The notes under the pieces were generated by a model that did no database searches, was not told the origin of the DNA, and saw only the letters and a program-made list of their open reading frames with translations. From Schizochytrium sp. CCTCC M209059 (Eukaryota; Sar; Bigyra; Thraustochytrida; Thraustochytriidae), in the NCBI GenBank assembly GCA_000818945.1, contig KN805380.1, positions 513,112 to 577,111 of the forward strand: a stretch of DNA of 64,000 bases, given 5' to 3'. Below, one piece after another: positions 43,601-53,405 of this stretch. Position numbers and translations under genes: made by a program. Each line of letters opens with the position of its first letter. The stretch's first letter is position 1.

Positions 43601-46600
43601 ATCTGGTGCTGGCACTGGCACAGGCACCGGCACAGGCACAGGCCCTGGGACAGCCCACGAGAACGGGCAGACATCAATTGCCGAAGCGGAAAAACTCAAG
43701 CAGGTCGCGCAAACACTCACCGTGCGACGAAAGCGACCGGCGTGCGATCAACCTCGCGACATCGTATGGGGAAAGCTGCGCCAGTATCAGCGCGAAGGCC
43801 TTCGCTGGATGGTCTCAACATTCCAAAATGGCATCAATGGTATTCTTGCGGACGAAATGGGTCTGGGCAAGACACTTCAAACCGTCTCGTTCTTGACTCA
43901 CCTCAAGTTTGAGATGAAGGTTGGTGGGCCCTTTTTGGTGATTGTACCTTTGAGCGTGCTGACGGCTTGGGCGAACGAGTTTAATCGCTGGTCTCCCAAG
44001 CTCAAGGTCATCAAACTCCACTCTTCGTCCAAGGAGGAACGGGACCGTCTGAAGCGTGACATTCTCAGTGATTTTAGCAAGTTCGACGTTGTCATCACAA
44101 CCTTTGAGATGATTATCTCCAACAACATGAAGCTTATGCTCGGTTCAAAGATGTGGTGGCGCTACGTTGTCATCGATGAGGGTCACAAGATCAAGAATGA
44201 TGAGACCGACCTCGCTGTGGCCGTGCGGTCGATCAACTGCCAGGGCCGGCTCTTGCTTACAGGCACGCCGTTGCAGAACAATTTGCACGAGCTCTGGGCT
44301 CTCCTAAACTATCTTTACCCTGCGATCTTCACGGAGTCGTCGACTTTCGACGACTGCTTTGACCTCTCGAAGCAGATTGTTGAGACGGATATGCTCGCCA
44401 AGGCACATTACCTTATTCGCCCCTTTGTGTTACGCCGCACGAAAGGCGAGGTGGAGCAAAAGATGCCACCCAAGGAAGAGATTGAGGTCAAGGTACCCCT
44501 CTCAAAGATGCAGCGCTACTGGTACAAGCAGCTTTTGATGCGCGATGCGAACCTGCTCAAGCGCGTTGAAGGTGAGATCAGCGGTGAGGGCAGCGAAGCC
44601 GGGGCTGCGTCTGCAGGCGACTGGAAGAAATTGCAGAGCCTCATGATGCAGCTGCGGAAATGCTGCAACCACCCGTACCTCTTCCCGAACGCGGAGCCAA
44701 ACTTTACCGGGGAAACTCGTGAGGACCTTGTGGAGGCGTCTGGAAAGCTCAAGATCCTTGATCGCTTACTCAAGAAGCTTTATGAACGAGGTCATCGTGT
44801 CGTCATTTTCTCGCAGTTCACCGCCACTCTCAACATTTTGCAAGATTTTTGCAACCTTCGCGGCTACAAATTTTCTCGTCTCGACGGCTCCACAAATCGA
44901 GTGCAACGCGCCATCGATATCATGCAGTATAATCGCGAGGGGTCGGTGTACTTTGCCTACCTCATGAGCACGCGAGCCGGTGGCCTTGGCATCAACTTGG
45001 CCACCGCTGACACAGTGATTCTGTATGACTCGGATTGGAACCCTCAAGTTGACTTGCAAGCGATGGATCGTGTTCATCGCATCGGGCAGACGAAGCCTGT
45101 GCACGTCTACCGCCTCATTGCCTCTGGCACAGTCGAGGAGCGCGTCGTGCAGCGAGCGAAAAAGAAGCTTTACCTGGATCGCATGGTGAATCGTGGTAGC
45201 ACAAGCCAGGCAGAGGCGCTTGAGTCGCTGTCCAAGGCCGAAATGCTCAAGATGCTCACATTTGGCGCTTCGACGGTTTTTGGCGGCTCCGGAGGTGAGG
45301 ATGACAACATTAGCGATGAGGATCTTGACCAAATGATGGACCGTTCCCGTCTCGAGGGCAAGGCCGAGGGCGAGGTGGACACCTCAACCAAGGTTCTCGG
45401 CAAGGGTGGACTGATTGCGTCCGGTGAAGACGAAGAAGATGCCGAAGAAGCTGCTGGCGAGGGAGCCGCCGCCCGGGGCGTCGTTGATGCTTCACTTAAC
45501 GCTCTCGAATTCGACGGAACATCGGAAGCTCTGAACCTGCGCCAGCTCGATGGAGTCTTTTACGAGAAGAAGTCAGGGTCGGATGGCTTCCCCCCCAAGC
45601 CGCGTAAGCGCAAGCTTGCTGCGATTGCCGAGGCTGCAAATGAGGAGTCTGTTGCCCAGTCCATGGATGAAATTGCCAAACGTTGGGCTGAAGAGAATCC
45701 GGACATGTACGCTCACGGTGTCAAACCCAGTAAGCGCGCGCGTGTGAGCCGATTTGTCGAGGTCGACGGGCACACGATCCTCAAAGCAAACAACTACACC
45801 ATTGAACAAGGTGGCAGGTCCGTGTACGAAGACGAGCTCACCAACGGAAATGCGATGGCAGTTCTTCCTGCGCAGGGCCGCCAGGTCGCGGGTCGCGACT
45901 ATGACAATGAAGGCCACTGTCTGGCTTGCTGGGATGGTGGCGAGCTGCTTCTTTGTGATCAATGCTGTGCTGCATACCATCAAACCTGTCTTCGCCCGGA
46001 TCAACTTCCACCGCGTCGCAAGGACGGCGGTCAAGGCGCCGTGACGTGGGGGTGTCCACATCACTCGTGCAAGGTGTGCGCGCGTAAGGCACACGCTTCG
46101 GGTGGCATGCTTTTCCGCTGTACCGAGTGTCCATCTGCCTTTTGCGAGGATCACCTTCCGGCTGATCACCTCTACCTGAACGAAAATGGTCGGGAGGAGC
46201 GTTTCGAGGCGTTAGGACAGCGTAAGCCAGCGCAAGCCTACTTTGTGCAGTGCTCTCTGCGGTGCCATCGTTTTGCAACAATTCGCAGAAAAGACGGTGT
46301 TTTGGCTGCTATACGCGATATCCAGAAAAATCCTGCTGGTGCTGTCGAAGGTAGCAAGGCTATCAAAACGGATGCCTCTACGGTTGAGAAAAAGGAGCCT
46401 ACGATGCCAGAGCCCCTTACTGCAACTGCTTCGTCTACGCTTGCTGTTACTGAGACCAAGAAGGAGGATGTTGCGATGTCAGATTTTGCTGTGTCTGCGT
46501 CGACTCAGCCTGTCGTCAAGGACGAGGGCACTTTAGTTAAGGATGAGGACGTTGTGATGAAGGACGAGGGCGCACTTCCTCGGAACGCGGACCCCATCGT

Positions 46601-48665
46601 CAAGACCGCGGACGCTTTCGTAACGGAGAACGTTGTTGACGCCTCAGACACGACTAAAGAGTCTCCAATTCATACTGAGACGAAAGGCGAAGACAGCACG
46701 ATGCAAGATGCTGCTGTCTCTGTATCAACGCCAGCTCAGGTCAAGGCGGAGGACACTGTCATGGGGGAGGATGGTGTTGCCGATGCGACACCTAGCGTCA
46801 CTCCCAAACGAGAATCTGATGTGGGTGAGGCTGCTCAGGCAGGAGTTGAGGCCAAAGACGATCTGCAAGCTCAGGTGAAGGGCGGAGGCACTGAAATGGA
46901 GGACGATGTTGCCAATATTACTTCTAGCACCAGTCCCAAACTAGACTCTGGTGTAGACGAGGCTGCCCAGTCACGCGTTGAGGCCAAGGAAGCGCCAGAG
47001 AATGCTTTGCAAGCTCAGGGCAAGGAGGGGGCTACCGTTGTGAATGATGATGCCGCAGTGGCGTCACCCAGCGCTACTCCCAACCTGGCCTCTGGTCTGG
47101 GTGGGGCTGCTCCAACAGGAGTCGAGTCCAAAATCGTGAGCAAGGACGAGGAAGAGACTTACTGTAAAGAGGATGCTGCTATTGCCACATCTACGGAAAC
47201 GTCCCAAATCAATGCAGCTCCCGAACCGAAGAGCGACGTAAACGCCTCTACCCAGTCCGAGGGAGTGAGTGTGGAGGGTGTCGCCGCTGCCGCGACTTCT
47301 GAAACCTCGACTGCTGCTGAGAATGTGGAGTCGAACATGGATTCTGCCCAGGCCAACGTTACAAACGAGAACGTCACTATGAACGATTCGGGCGTTTTGA
47401 CGAGCAACGCTGCCGATACCAAGGGAGTCGAGGAAAACGAAGCAGGGAACGCTGTTGTTGCAACAGCTGTCCTTGTCGATGACGCTCTTACACAAACAAG
47501 TGCGGGAGAAAACAAACTAGACGTGATGAAAGTCAATACCGTCCCAACGAACCTTGTTGTCAAGGCAAACGCTGACGAAGTCAAGGCAAACGCTGACGAA
47601 GACAAGTCAAACGCTGACGAAGACAAGGCAAACGCTGACGAAGTCAAGGCAGAGACCAAAGAAGGGGTTGAGAAGGCTGCGATGGTATCAAGTACTTCTC
47701 ATGCAAATATTCCGGTTCAAACAAGATCGATTACAAGCGAGAACGACACGAAAGTGGAAGATGTTTCTTCTGCAAACAGCAAAGTGGTGCCTCCTAATGA
47801 GACGACGCAGGACGAAGACATTGCCATGGCGGATGTGAAATTATCGAGCAAGCCCGCTTCTGAAAAAACAGAGGTTGCAGAGAACATGGGCACCGTGGCG
47901 ACTGCAGGCGAAGGAAAGATTGATGTCGCGGAAGAGACTCCTGCATCGCCAGAGACGAGCGACCGCGCTGAAGACAAAGCTATCGCCGCATCCAATACAG
48001 ACGTTGCAGCAACCGCAAGCCAATCAAGTGAGGTTGCTATTGAGTCTGCTCAGGTGACCAAGGAGAAAGCAGACGACCCCGTCGATAAATTGCAGAGCGG
48101 TCAATCGGCCGTTGAAGAAGTGGGTAAAAGTGCTGGATCCTCTTCAACCGAGAATGCTGATGCCATAATCACGGTTGCTGCCTCTGCTGCTCCGGACGTT
48201 CAAGGTTTGAATGCAAACGAGGTCAAAAAACAAGAGGCAAGCATTTCGAGTTCGGTGGAGGTTTCTGGTGCCGCCGAATCGAGTGTGCCCCCCGCAAACG
48301 TGATATCGGCTGAGGGCTCGAAGAACAAGCTGGAGGCGATGGCGGAGGACGATGAGCCAAAAAGGAAAAGAGTGAAAACGGAGGAGGGTGGCGCGGACGT
48401 CGTACGATCTCCTTCTGCTGCAGCGAATGCTCACTCAGGAGAAAGTCAGGTTTTGGATGGCCCGGAAAACAGTCGGATGTCTACGAGCACAGCGGGCCAA
48501 GATCGGGAGGCACCAGATGAGCCAAAGGAGGATTCCGCGACACCAGCGGGTACACTTGCCGGGACTCCAGCAGCCAAGATGATCGGGCAAGAAAATAGGG
48601 ACAGCGACGCTCCTCAACCCCACGATGAACCCAGTGGACCTGGCGACAGTGAGACCAAGGATTGA
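40653..48665 (+). CDS. SNF2-family chromatin remodeller with WW, HMG and PHD domains
   Basis: A 2670-residue single-exon protein. The N-terminus is Gln/Tyr/Gly-rich (1-200). A WW domain at about 203-231 (WYEAKDGNGRKYWYNTTDSTTHWYNP) is shown by its paired Trp and YWYN. A charged coiled region follows. An HMG-box-like unit is at about 580-647 (SAFNIYTSV, VSRRWRLLAPGQKKIF). A winged-helix-like block follows at about 735-815. SNF2 ATPase: LRQYQREGLRWM at 1042, Walker A DEMGLGKT near 1070, DEGH near 1172, helicase C from about 1366 with RLDGSTN and HRIGQTKPV. At about 1754-1840 is a PHD finger (CLACWDGGELLLCDQC). The last 800 residues are acidic and low complexity with a 7-residue tandem repeat. 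Predicted to be a nuclear ATP-dependent nucleosome remodeller; ISWI-like motifs fit (LLTGTPLQNNLHELWALLNYL). Confidence 0.93.
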   Translation: MDGNSYGNAQYPGYNDGSIIGGDGNGVESMYASGQQYLQQGMAGSSWPSQSSGAVYDGAYGSGMMPAGHSASSYAADSNGPSYGQQTYQQDGDYYSHSHAQQLQQQQQQSDLDYAGYSSYQQQQPHAYNQRQSYGGSGQATYDDHQRQILELEQRKRQQQQQYGGYAAAAAQRQQQEPQPQQPLRSASTSSNSNRMQIPGAGMEWYEAKDGNGRKYWYNTTDSTTHWYNPRAVAHGLRLLQAKQALPPELITHLKLYKIERQQQMVNTQMAQQTQQQQQQQQQLQQQQLLEAKRRQQAKALEEAKRKKEEAERARIAAEKARIERERKAAEEKARLEALRRKEEAERAEAERRRKILEAQERKRYEAARIAERPKTKILLRKYLDTIGYDDTWISADMIDEAVRDAKPAEKDDPERLAFEEAVEETRKYYAAKNRVQEEAAELAELERMQAEDVDASGLSEERKKMGEAEKRKKQLQKDFEEFFKFKPYKMVGKSDWRTTEKVDDDSRIAAEQERRRKLEKTRTAMAVAKSSRRPRRQVKSRLVNVAGHMVLRENNYGMDEDGKPVVEGLLNENNRKQVRPARSAFNIYTSVTGKEVRETFPSLDFRDVQKEVSRRWRLLAPGQKKIFETQSAEDKERYKRELEAARELDLRNMEYNHQLMQEAQKKEQLMHQARQETLALEDSVRRDKAMAASSSTSALSGVAWTGSGGAGSGHGAASPSPPAAAAQRGQPPRMNYPEVADAVMIALGPRAGLEMKELAAWVQNTRLGRIFMGRLKAPFDESPLTKAVRRGINRGRYVQERATGKTPASGVKFSTSGLLEVARAKSLRDIKEEERQARAKSKNTSASALRAKRQQELEQQRNEHRIAMKADIFEANQRMWAFMYRQKDSLGPFVTKDVKEKLEFAAMLLREHGRGDLLENDPSGYEQEDRILEEEQRRQKLEAAAAANGETKEAKEATEFKDANHSIDEIVPSNSGPNVGDLSGAGTGTGTGTGTGPGTAHENGQTSIAEAEKLKQVAQTLTVRRKRPACDQPRDIVWGKLRQYQREGLRWMVSTFQNGINGILADEMGLGKTLQTVSFLTHLKFEMKVGGPFLVIVPLSVLTAWANEFNRWSPKLKVIKLHSSSKEERDRLKRDILSDFSKFDVVITTFEMIISNNMKLMLGSKMWWRYVVIDEGHKIKNDETDLAVAVRSINCQGRLLLTGTPLQNNLHELWALLNYLYPAIFTESSTFDDCFDLSKQIVETDMLAKAHYLIRPFVLRRTKGEVEQKMPPKEEIEVKVPLSKMQRYWYKQLLMRDANLLKRVEGEISGEGSEAGAASAGDWKKLQSLMMQLRKCCNHPYLFPNAEPNFTGETREDLVEASGKLKILDRLLKKLYERGHRVVIFSQFTATLNILQDFCNLRGYKFSRLDGSTNRVQRAIDIMQYNREGSVYFAYLMSTRAGGLGINLATADTVILYDSDWNPQVDLQAMDRVHRIGQTKPVHVYRLIASGTVEERVVQRAKKKLYLDRMVNRGSTSQAEALESLSKAEMLKMLTFGASTVFGGSGGEDDNISDEDLDQMMDRSRLEGKAEGEVDTSTKVLGKGGLIASGEDEEDAEEAAGEGAAARGVVDASLNALEFDGTSEALNLRQLDGVFYEKKSGSDGFPPKPRKRKLAAIAEAANEESVAQSMDEIAKRWAEENPDMYAHGVKPSKRARVSRFVEVDGHTILKANNYTIEQGGRSVYEDELTNGNAMAVLPAQGRQVAGRDYDNEGHCLACWDGGELLLCDQCCAAYHQTCLRPDQLPPRRKDGGQGAVTWGCPHHSCKVCARKAHASGGMLFRCTECPSAFCEDHLPADHLYLNENGREERFEALGQRKPAQAYFVQCSLRCHRFATIRRKDGVLAAIRDIQKNPAGAVEGSKAIKTDASTVEKKEPTMPEPLTATASSTLAVTETKKEDVAMSDFAVSASTQPVVKDEGTLVKDEDVVMKDEGALPRNADPIVKTADAFVTENVVDASDTTKESPIHTETKGEDSTMQDAAVSVSTPAQVKAEDTVMGEDGVADATPSVTPKRESDVGEAAQAGVEAKDDLQAQVKGGGTEMEDDVANITSSTSPKLDSGVDEAAQSRVEAKEAPENALQAQGKEGATVVNDDAAVASPSATPNLASGLGGAAPTGVESKIVSKDEEETYCKEDAAIATSTETSQINAAPEPKSDVNASTQSEGVSVEGVAAAATSETSTAAENVESNMDSAQANVTNENVTMNDSGVLTSNAADTKGVEENEAGNAVVATAVLVDDALTQTSAGENKLDVMKVNTVPTNLVVKANADEVKANADEDKSNADEDKANADEVKAETKEGVEKAAMVSSTSHANIPVQTRSITSENDTKVEDVSSANSKVVPPNETTQDEDIAMADVKLSSKPASEKTEVAENMGTVATAGEGKIDVAEETPASPETSDRAEDKAIAASNTDVAATASQSSEVAIESAQVTKEKADDPVDKLQSGQSAVEEVGKSAGSSSTENADAIITVAASAAPDVQGLNANEVKKQEASISSSVEVSGAAESSVPPANVISAEGSKNKLEAMAEDDEPKRKRVKTEEGGADVVRSPSAAANAHSGESQVLDGPENSRMSTSTAGQDREAPDEPKEDSATPAGTLAGTPAAKMIGQENRDSDAPQPHDEPSGPGDSETKD
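47559..47642 (+). repeat. 21-bp tandem repeat in the remodeller tail
   Basis: Four copies of a 21-bp unit encoding V/D-K-A/S-N-A-D-E, followed by a partial copy. It lies inside the acidic C-terminal low-complexity region. Confidence 0.85.
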
Positions 48666-49048
48666 TACGTGTTGATATTGAGTTTATGTTAGAATATTTG
48701 GTATACTCGAGACTTGTTGAAAGAAATCGGGTCTTGTCATACACGTTTGGAGAACAGTCTCAGCTTTCCATTGGAAATGCGCTCACGAATATGTCAGCGC
48801 AACAAGGTTCCAGACAATATTTGGAAGCCCGGTATGTAGAAACTTGCAAAATTTTGAGCTCTCGTTCCATGATCGATGAACGGAATAGGTCATCTCTCCC
48901 TTTATCCTTATAAACCCAAGCCGACGACCTGTCAAGAGACACAAGAGGAGTCTCGAATGCACAATATAAGAGGAAGAAGTTCTTGCTACTTTCTTGTTTA
49001 ATGTTTTCATGCGGACTGGCATCATCTCTCGTTGCTGGAAAGATATGG
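48666..49048. other. Convergent 3' intergenic region
   Basis: Separates the stops of the remodeller (+) and the channel (-). AT-rich relative to its neighbours, and no gene is seen. Confidence 0.5.
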
Positions 49049-51898
49049 TCATTTGGAGAGAGTGCGGCCAAGAATGGAACCAAACTTCTTCTGAATAGAC
49101 GGTCGTGACCGAGTAGGATCCTTATTGAAGAGCATAGAACCGCCTGCACCTGCCTCGGAAATGAGCATGAGGAGCTTGCAGAATTCGATAAAGTCAATTT
49201 CGCCAGACCTATCCTCGTCAACGAGTCTGATCATGCGATCAAGGTCCTCCTTAGCGGGGCAGCGTCCGATTGACTTGAGCCCAAATCGAAGCTCCTCCTC
49301 TTCGATTGTGCCGCTCCCATCAAGATCGAGCATGTCAAAGACACGCTGGTAGGCTTTGATGGAGCTCTCGCTAATGTTATGACGCTCCCGCAGCGCCTGG
49401 ACCTTGTTGTTGAACTCTTGCTGCTTACCTTGCGCTTCTGTGGCCTCCTCCATGGAGGTGGTGACTACACCGATGAAAAGCGTCATAAGTACGAGCGCGC
49501 CAACGAGTACGACGAGGACAAAGTAGATGGCAGCCACAATGTAAAAGGCATATGGCTCCGTGCACATACTTTCGATACCATCATATCCATACTTGTCACA
49601 GCCGTACATGTTTACGTACATGATATCGGACCAGTCATCGAGAGTCGCCATGCGCATGAGGCTGAAGAGTGAGGTGTGCAAGGAGCCAAAGTGCCAGGGA
49701 TCCGATTCCTGGAATAGGATCATGCCAAGGATGGCAAAGACGTAAAATACGAGAAAGAGAATCACACCAATGTAGGAGATTGAGGTGAGACCGCCAATGA
49801 GAGCTACAATGATGACTTGCAACGCAGGCAGGGCCTTGACGAGTTTGAGCACGCGCATGAGGCGCAAAAGGCGCAGTAATCGAATTAGACTTCCTTGGCC
49901 TGGCAACAAACTGCCAATCACCACGCAGTAATCGAAGAGGTTCCACCCGAGCACTCGACCGTGGCGAATAAAGTATCGCCACGGATGAAAGCGTTCCGCG
50001 ATCGTCTTAAGGATGATTTCTGTAAAGAAGATGCAGACAACAATGTAGTCGATCGTCACGAAGATTTGGTAAACTCTGCCAGTCTTTGTAAACTCCTCTG
50101 TTTGAAAGCCTTCGAGCAGCGAGGCGATAATAATCGTGACTGTTACTGAATTCGCAAACCACGAGCTCTCGCTAATATGCCTACTTACATTGGAAAGCGC
50201 GGTGTACTTGCGTTGGAAGCGCGTTTTGTAATGCGCCTCGACATCCTCCTCAAGTATTTCGAGCAAGTCGACGCCCTCCCAGGCGTTTTTAAAGGCCTCG
50301 CGTACGCGCTCCGTTTCTTCTCTGCACGGGACGGGGGGGGCAAAGGGGTTCCACAAGAGCGTTGTACGTCGGCCCGACTTGATTGCATCGACGGCGCCCC
50401 TTGCGATTTTCTGGAAACGGCCTTGTGGCGCTGGTTGCGTTTCCTTGTGCAAAAAGCTAATGACGTTTTCAAGCTTGGCCTTTTCGGCTTTTGAGTATGT
50501 GCCCCCCATGTCGTTGATTGCACCAGGTATTGGCGCTATAGCCGTGTTACTCAGTGCCGAACCAGCTTCGTCTTCGGGCAATAATGGCAGAATCGCTGCC
50601 GGTCTGAATTTGCTCTTGGCTTGGCCACTTTGGGGGCTGCTTGGAAAAAGCTTGGCGACGGTGGCACTGCCTGTGCCATATGGCTTAGAGGCTTCGGCGT
50701 GGCCCGATCCACTTGATTGTAGTACATTTTCAGTGTGAAAGTGCTTTTGCAGAACTGAACCTTCAAGCTCGCTACTCTTTGCGGATTCTGCATCTGATTC
50801 GCTGAGTCTGAGCTTGGATTCTGTATTTTGTGAATGGTGCTTTTCGGCCCTGCGTTTGGCCCTTTCCTTTCGACGTAGGCGCTCTTGCGTTTCCTTTTCG
50901 AATTTCATGTCGGCCATGGACTTTGTCATGCTCATCGTCACGGCACCAACAAAGAGACTCAACATGACAAGCGCGGAAACAATGATAAAAGACAGAAAAT
51001 AGGCGATGGTGATGCCTTGGTAGGGCCGCATGTCGGACTCTGAGGTTTCGACGCAGTCCCCAAAGTACCCGCTTGTCTGCGCATAAGAGTCAAACATTTC
51101 GCTGGAGCAACCAAAGTATTGCGTGTACACCACATCGGTCCAATCCTCGAGCGTGGCCATACGAAAGAGCGTGATGATGCTTGTGGGTACCGAGCCGAAA
51201 TGAAAATGATCGTTTTCGCCAAACATGTAAAACCCAAGGATGGCATACACGTAAAAGACGAGCAAGAGAAGCGCAAGAATGTAGACGATGGAGCGCAAAC
51301 CACCGATGAGACCCATAATGATGACCTCGAGCTGAGGGATCTTTTTCACAAGCTTCATGACACGCATTAGGCGCGTGAGACGCAAAAGCTTGACCGAGTT
51401 TCCGCCAAAAGTTGACCCCCAAAAGGGGAGCGAGAGAAAAACGATGAGGAGATCGAAAATATTCCAGCCCTTTTCTTTGCCGGTGAAATAGCGCCAAGGG
51501 GCACCTCCCTCGGCAACGACCTTGAGAACGACCTCAGCAGCAAAAATCGCGAGAACAAAGGTATCGGCCCCGTTAATGCGGGTGTCAGACTCAAATTTTG
51601 GATAAGTCTGGAGTCCGACAATGAGGCCCGCCAGCGTGATGATGAAAATGATAAAAGCATTGAAGGAGTCACTGCGAACAAGATCATCGCACCTTGCCGC
51701 AAATCGAATGTACTGCTTCATGTATTCGTTGTCGTAGTTGTCCTCGTCTTTGTATTTGCTGAGCTCGACGACTGTCGCAGTATCTTCACCGTAGTCTGAT
51801 TCTGCGTCGAGCGTGGCTCTTCGCGACTCGCGCTCTTGCTCTTTTGCGCGTTCGCGCAGCCGCCGCACAGCGCCTGCTGCCGAGGCTGCAGTCGCCAT
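49049..51898 (-). CDS. Two-domain voltage-gated cation channel with C-terminal EF-hands
   Basis: A 949-residue single-exon protein with two six-TM repeats. Repeat I spans about 78-325, with S4 LLRLTRLMRVMKLVKK (about 171-186) and filter TLEDW at 249-253. Repeat II spans about 575-800, with S4 IRLLRLLRLMRVLKLVK and filter TLDDW at 752-756. The filters resemble the TLESW of the bacterial NaChBac sodium channel, with acidic residues at the second and third variable positions. Two canonical EF-hands follow (DLDGSGTIEEEE near 857 and DEDRSGEIDFIE near 893), so intracellular Ca2+ probably regulates gating. The domain I-II linker (about 326-570) is charged and disordered. Probably Na+ and/or Ca2+ permeable at the plasma or flagellar membrane. 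Two-repeat channels are known as TPCs, but this filter differs from those. Confidence 0.88.
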   Translation of the reverse strand: MATAASAAGAVRRLRERAKEQERESRRATLDAESDYGEDTATVVELSKYKDEDNYDNEYMKQYIRFAARCDDLVRSDSFNAFIIFIITLAGLIVGLQTYPKFESDTRINGADTFVLAIFAAEVVLKVVAEGGAPWRYFTGKEKGWNIFDLLIVFLSLPFWGSTFGGNSVKLLRLTRLMRVMKLVKKIPQLEVIIMGLIGGLRSIVYILALLLLVFYVYAILGFYMFGENDHFHFGSVPTSIITLFRMATLEDWTDVVYTQYFGCSSEMFDSYAQTSGYFGDCVETSESDMRPYQGITIAYFLSFIIVSALVMLSLFVGAVTMSMTKSMADMKFEKETQERLRRKERAKRRAEKHHSQNTESKLRLSESDAESAKSSELEGSVLQKHFHTENVLQSSGSGHAEASKPYGTGSATVAKLFPSSPQSGQAKSKFRPAAILPLLPEDEAGSALSNTAIAPIPGAINDMGGTYSKAEKAKLENVISFLHKETQPAPQGRFQKIARGAVDAIKSGRRTTLLWNPFAPPVPCREETERVREAFKNAWEGVDLLEILEEDVEAHYKTRFQRKYTALSNVSRHISESSWFANSVTVTIIIASLLEGFQTEEFTKTGRVYQIFVTIDYIVVCIFFTEIILKTIAERFHPWRYFIRHGRVLGWNLFDYCVVIGSLLPGQGSLIRLLRLLRLMRVLKLVKALPALQVIIVALIGGLTSISYIGVILFLVFYVFAILGMILFQESDPWHFGSLHTSLFSLMRMATLDDWSDIMYVNMYGCDKYGYDGIESMCTEPYAFYIVAAIYFVLVVLVGALVLMTLFIGVVTTSMEEATEAQGKQQEFNNKVQALRERHNISESSIKAYQRVFDMLDLDGSGTIEEEELRFGLKSIGRCPAKEDLDRMIRLVDEDRSGEIDFIEFCKLLMLISEAGAGGSMLFNKDPTRSRPSIQKKFGSILGRTLSK

Positions 51899-52136
51899 AG
51901 TCGCTGGCTCGCTGACTTTTGCGTGTGAAGGTAGGCAGCCAGGAAGAAGGACTTGAGAGCGCGACGCACTTTTTTTGGTTGCTTCAGCGCTCGCTCACGT
52001 ATTGCTTTGAAGCGAGTGCGCGAGCGCTTTGGTTGAGTGAAAAACGCTGCGCACCGACCCTGGAGCTACGCACGCACGCACGCGCACGCACGCACGCACG
52101 CACGCACGCGCGCACACGGACGCACGCACGCAAGCG

Positions 52137-52167
<31 letters not shown>

Positions 52168-53405
52168 ACGGCCAGCTGCCTGTACTTTGCTAATTGCAAG
52201 GGAAATGAAAACGATGCGCGTGCACACCTGTCCTTGCCTCTTTCAAAAGTCGATAACGCCTCGATCTGCGTTTTCTCTCAGGCAGCCAGAACGCCGCTTC
52301 CCTTCCCAGTACCGTTCAAGCAAGATACGCCAAGTCTTGACTGTGATAGTGATTTCTCTCCGTCGAGCATTTCCAGAAAGTAGAGCTCACTTCCTACTTT
52401 AGCCGATGGTAGAATGAGTAGTCACCGCGACGCAGGGCGACCCTTGATTGCACGGATCGTCAACGGGCTTTTTAGCATCAATTAGAAAGGGCGAGGTGAC
52501 GCCGTGACCGACGCTACGGAGAATGAAAATCCATGAAATCATAAAAGGAATGAGGGTTTCGACCTTCCTTCACTAGACGGGCCAGGAAACCTCAGCATGT
52601 TTCAGAAAATAATGAACGACACTTTGACCTTATGAGCCTCTACTGTAAGCAGCATGCACGCACAGTATGCTTGAGAACAATAAAATTGATCGATAAGATA
52701 TGAAAATGTTCCGCGGAGGTTTAAGTCATACCGTTTGGCAGAGCGCTGGACCAAGTGTTACCTCACGCGTGTCGGACTAAGCTCTCTTCTTCTGCAAGTC
52801 GCGGCGGCCATAGCATCGACATTTCGAGTCAAGCAAGGGCATAACGGACACCTGGAGTATTTTTTAGGTCTTTTATATTTTGCGTTCTAACAGGATAGGT
52901 CCTTTTCCTCGAATGAGATTGTAAACATTCTTCAAGTTGCGCGCCAAGACGCCAGCAAGAGCTTCTTGTCGATCTTGTTGTTGTTGTAGGTGGTCTTCTT
53001 CTTCTTCAGCGGCGCTAGCGCGGCCTCGTCGCTTACGCGTTGTCGCCTTGCGTGTATACATATACATCCTAGGCTCACCATCATTGTGAATCATCGTCAC
53101 TGCGTGGCGTTGTGGCTGGTTGGAGGAGACCCGTAGTATACATACACGGGTTTAGGAAAAACGGCCGAGCAGGACAGAGAGCAGGGAGCAAACCACCAAG
53201 GGACCCGCTCGACCCGACCGAAGCGATGGTACGTCTGCGTGCGGGACCAGGTCTGGGGAAGGGCAGATCCGGGCGCCGGGCGCTGCAAGACCGCCGCAAC
53301 GAAGCCCAGCCTGGCGCCGCCTCTGTCCGGTCCGCGCGGGGCGGGAAGGGGCAATGCGAAGAGAGAAAGTCGAAAGATTGAGCCCAGCGAGCGAGCGCCG
53401 GTTAG
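51899..53405. other. Intergenic region with CACG and GCCA arrays
   Basis: About 1.5 kb between the channel start and the coiled-coil gene. (CACG)n at 52068-52135 grades into (GCCA)n at 52137-52170. The rest is unique. A short D-arm-like string near 52732-52755 does not form a tRNA. CTT/GTT trinucleotide stretches lie at 52975-53010. Confidence 0.55.
52068..52170. repeat. CACG/GCAC tetranucleotide array followed by GCCA array
   Basis: Imperfect ACGC/GCAC units from 52068 to about 52135, then seven GCCA units to 52170. Confidence 0.88.

Noticed and set aside
52728..52790. tRNA-like string TTTGGCAGAGCGCTGGA
   Set aside because: Resembles a D-arm only; no acceptor stem pairing, anticodon stem or T-loop found nearby.
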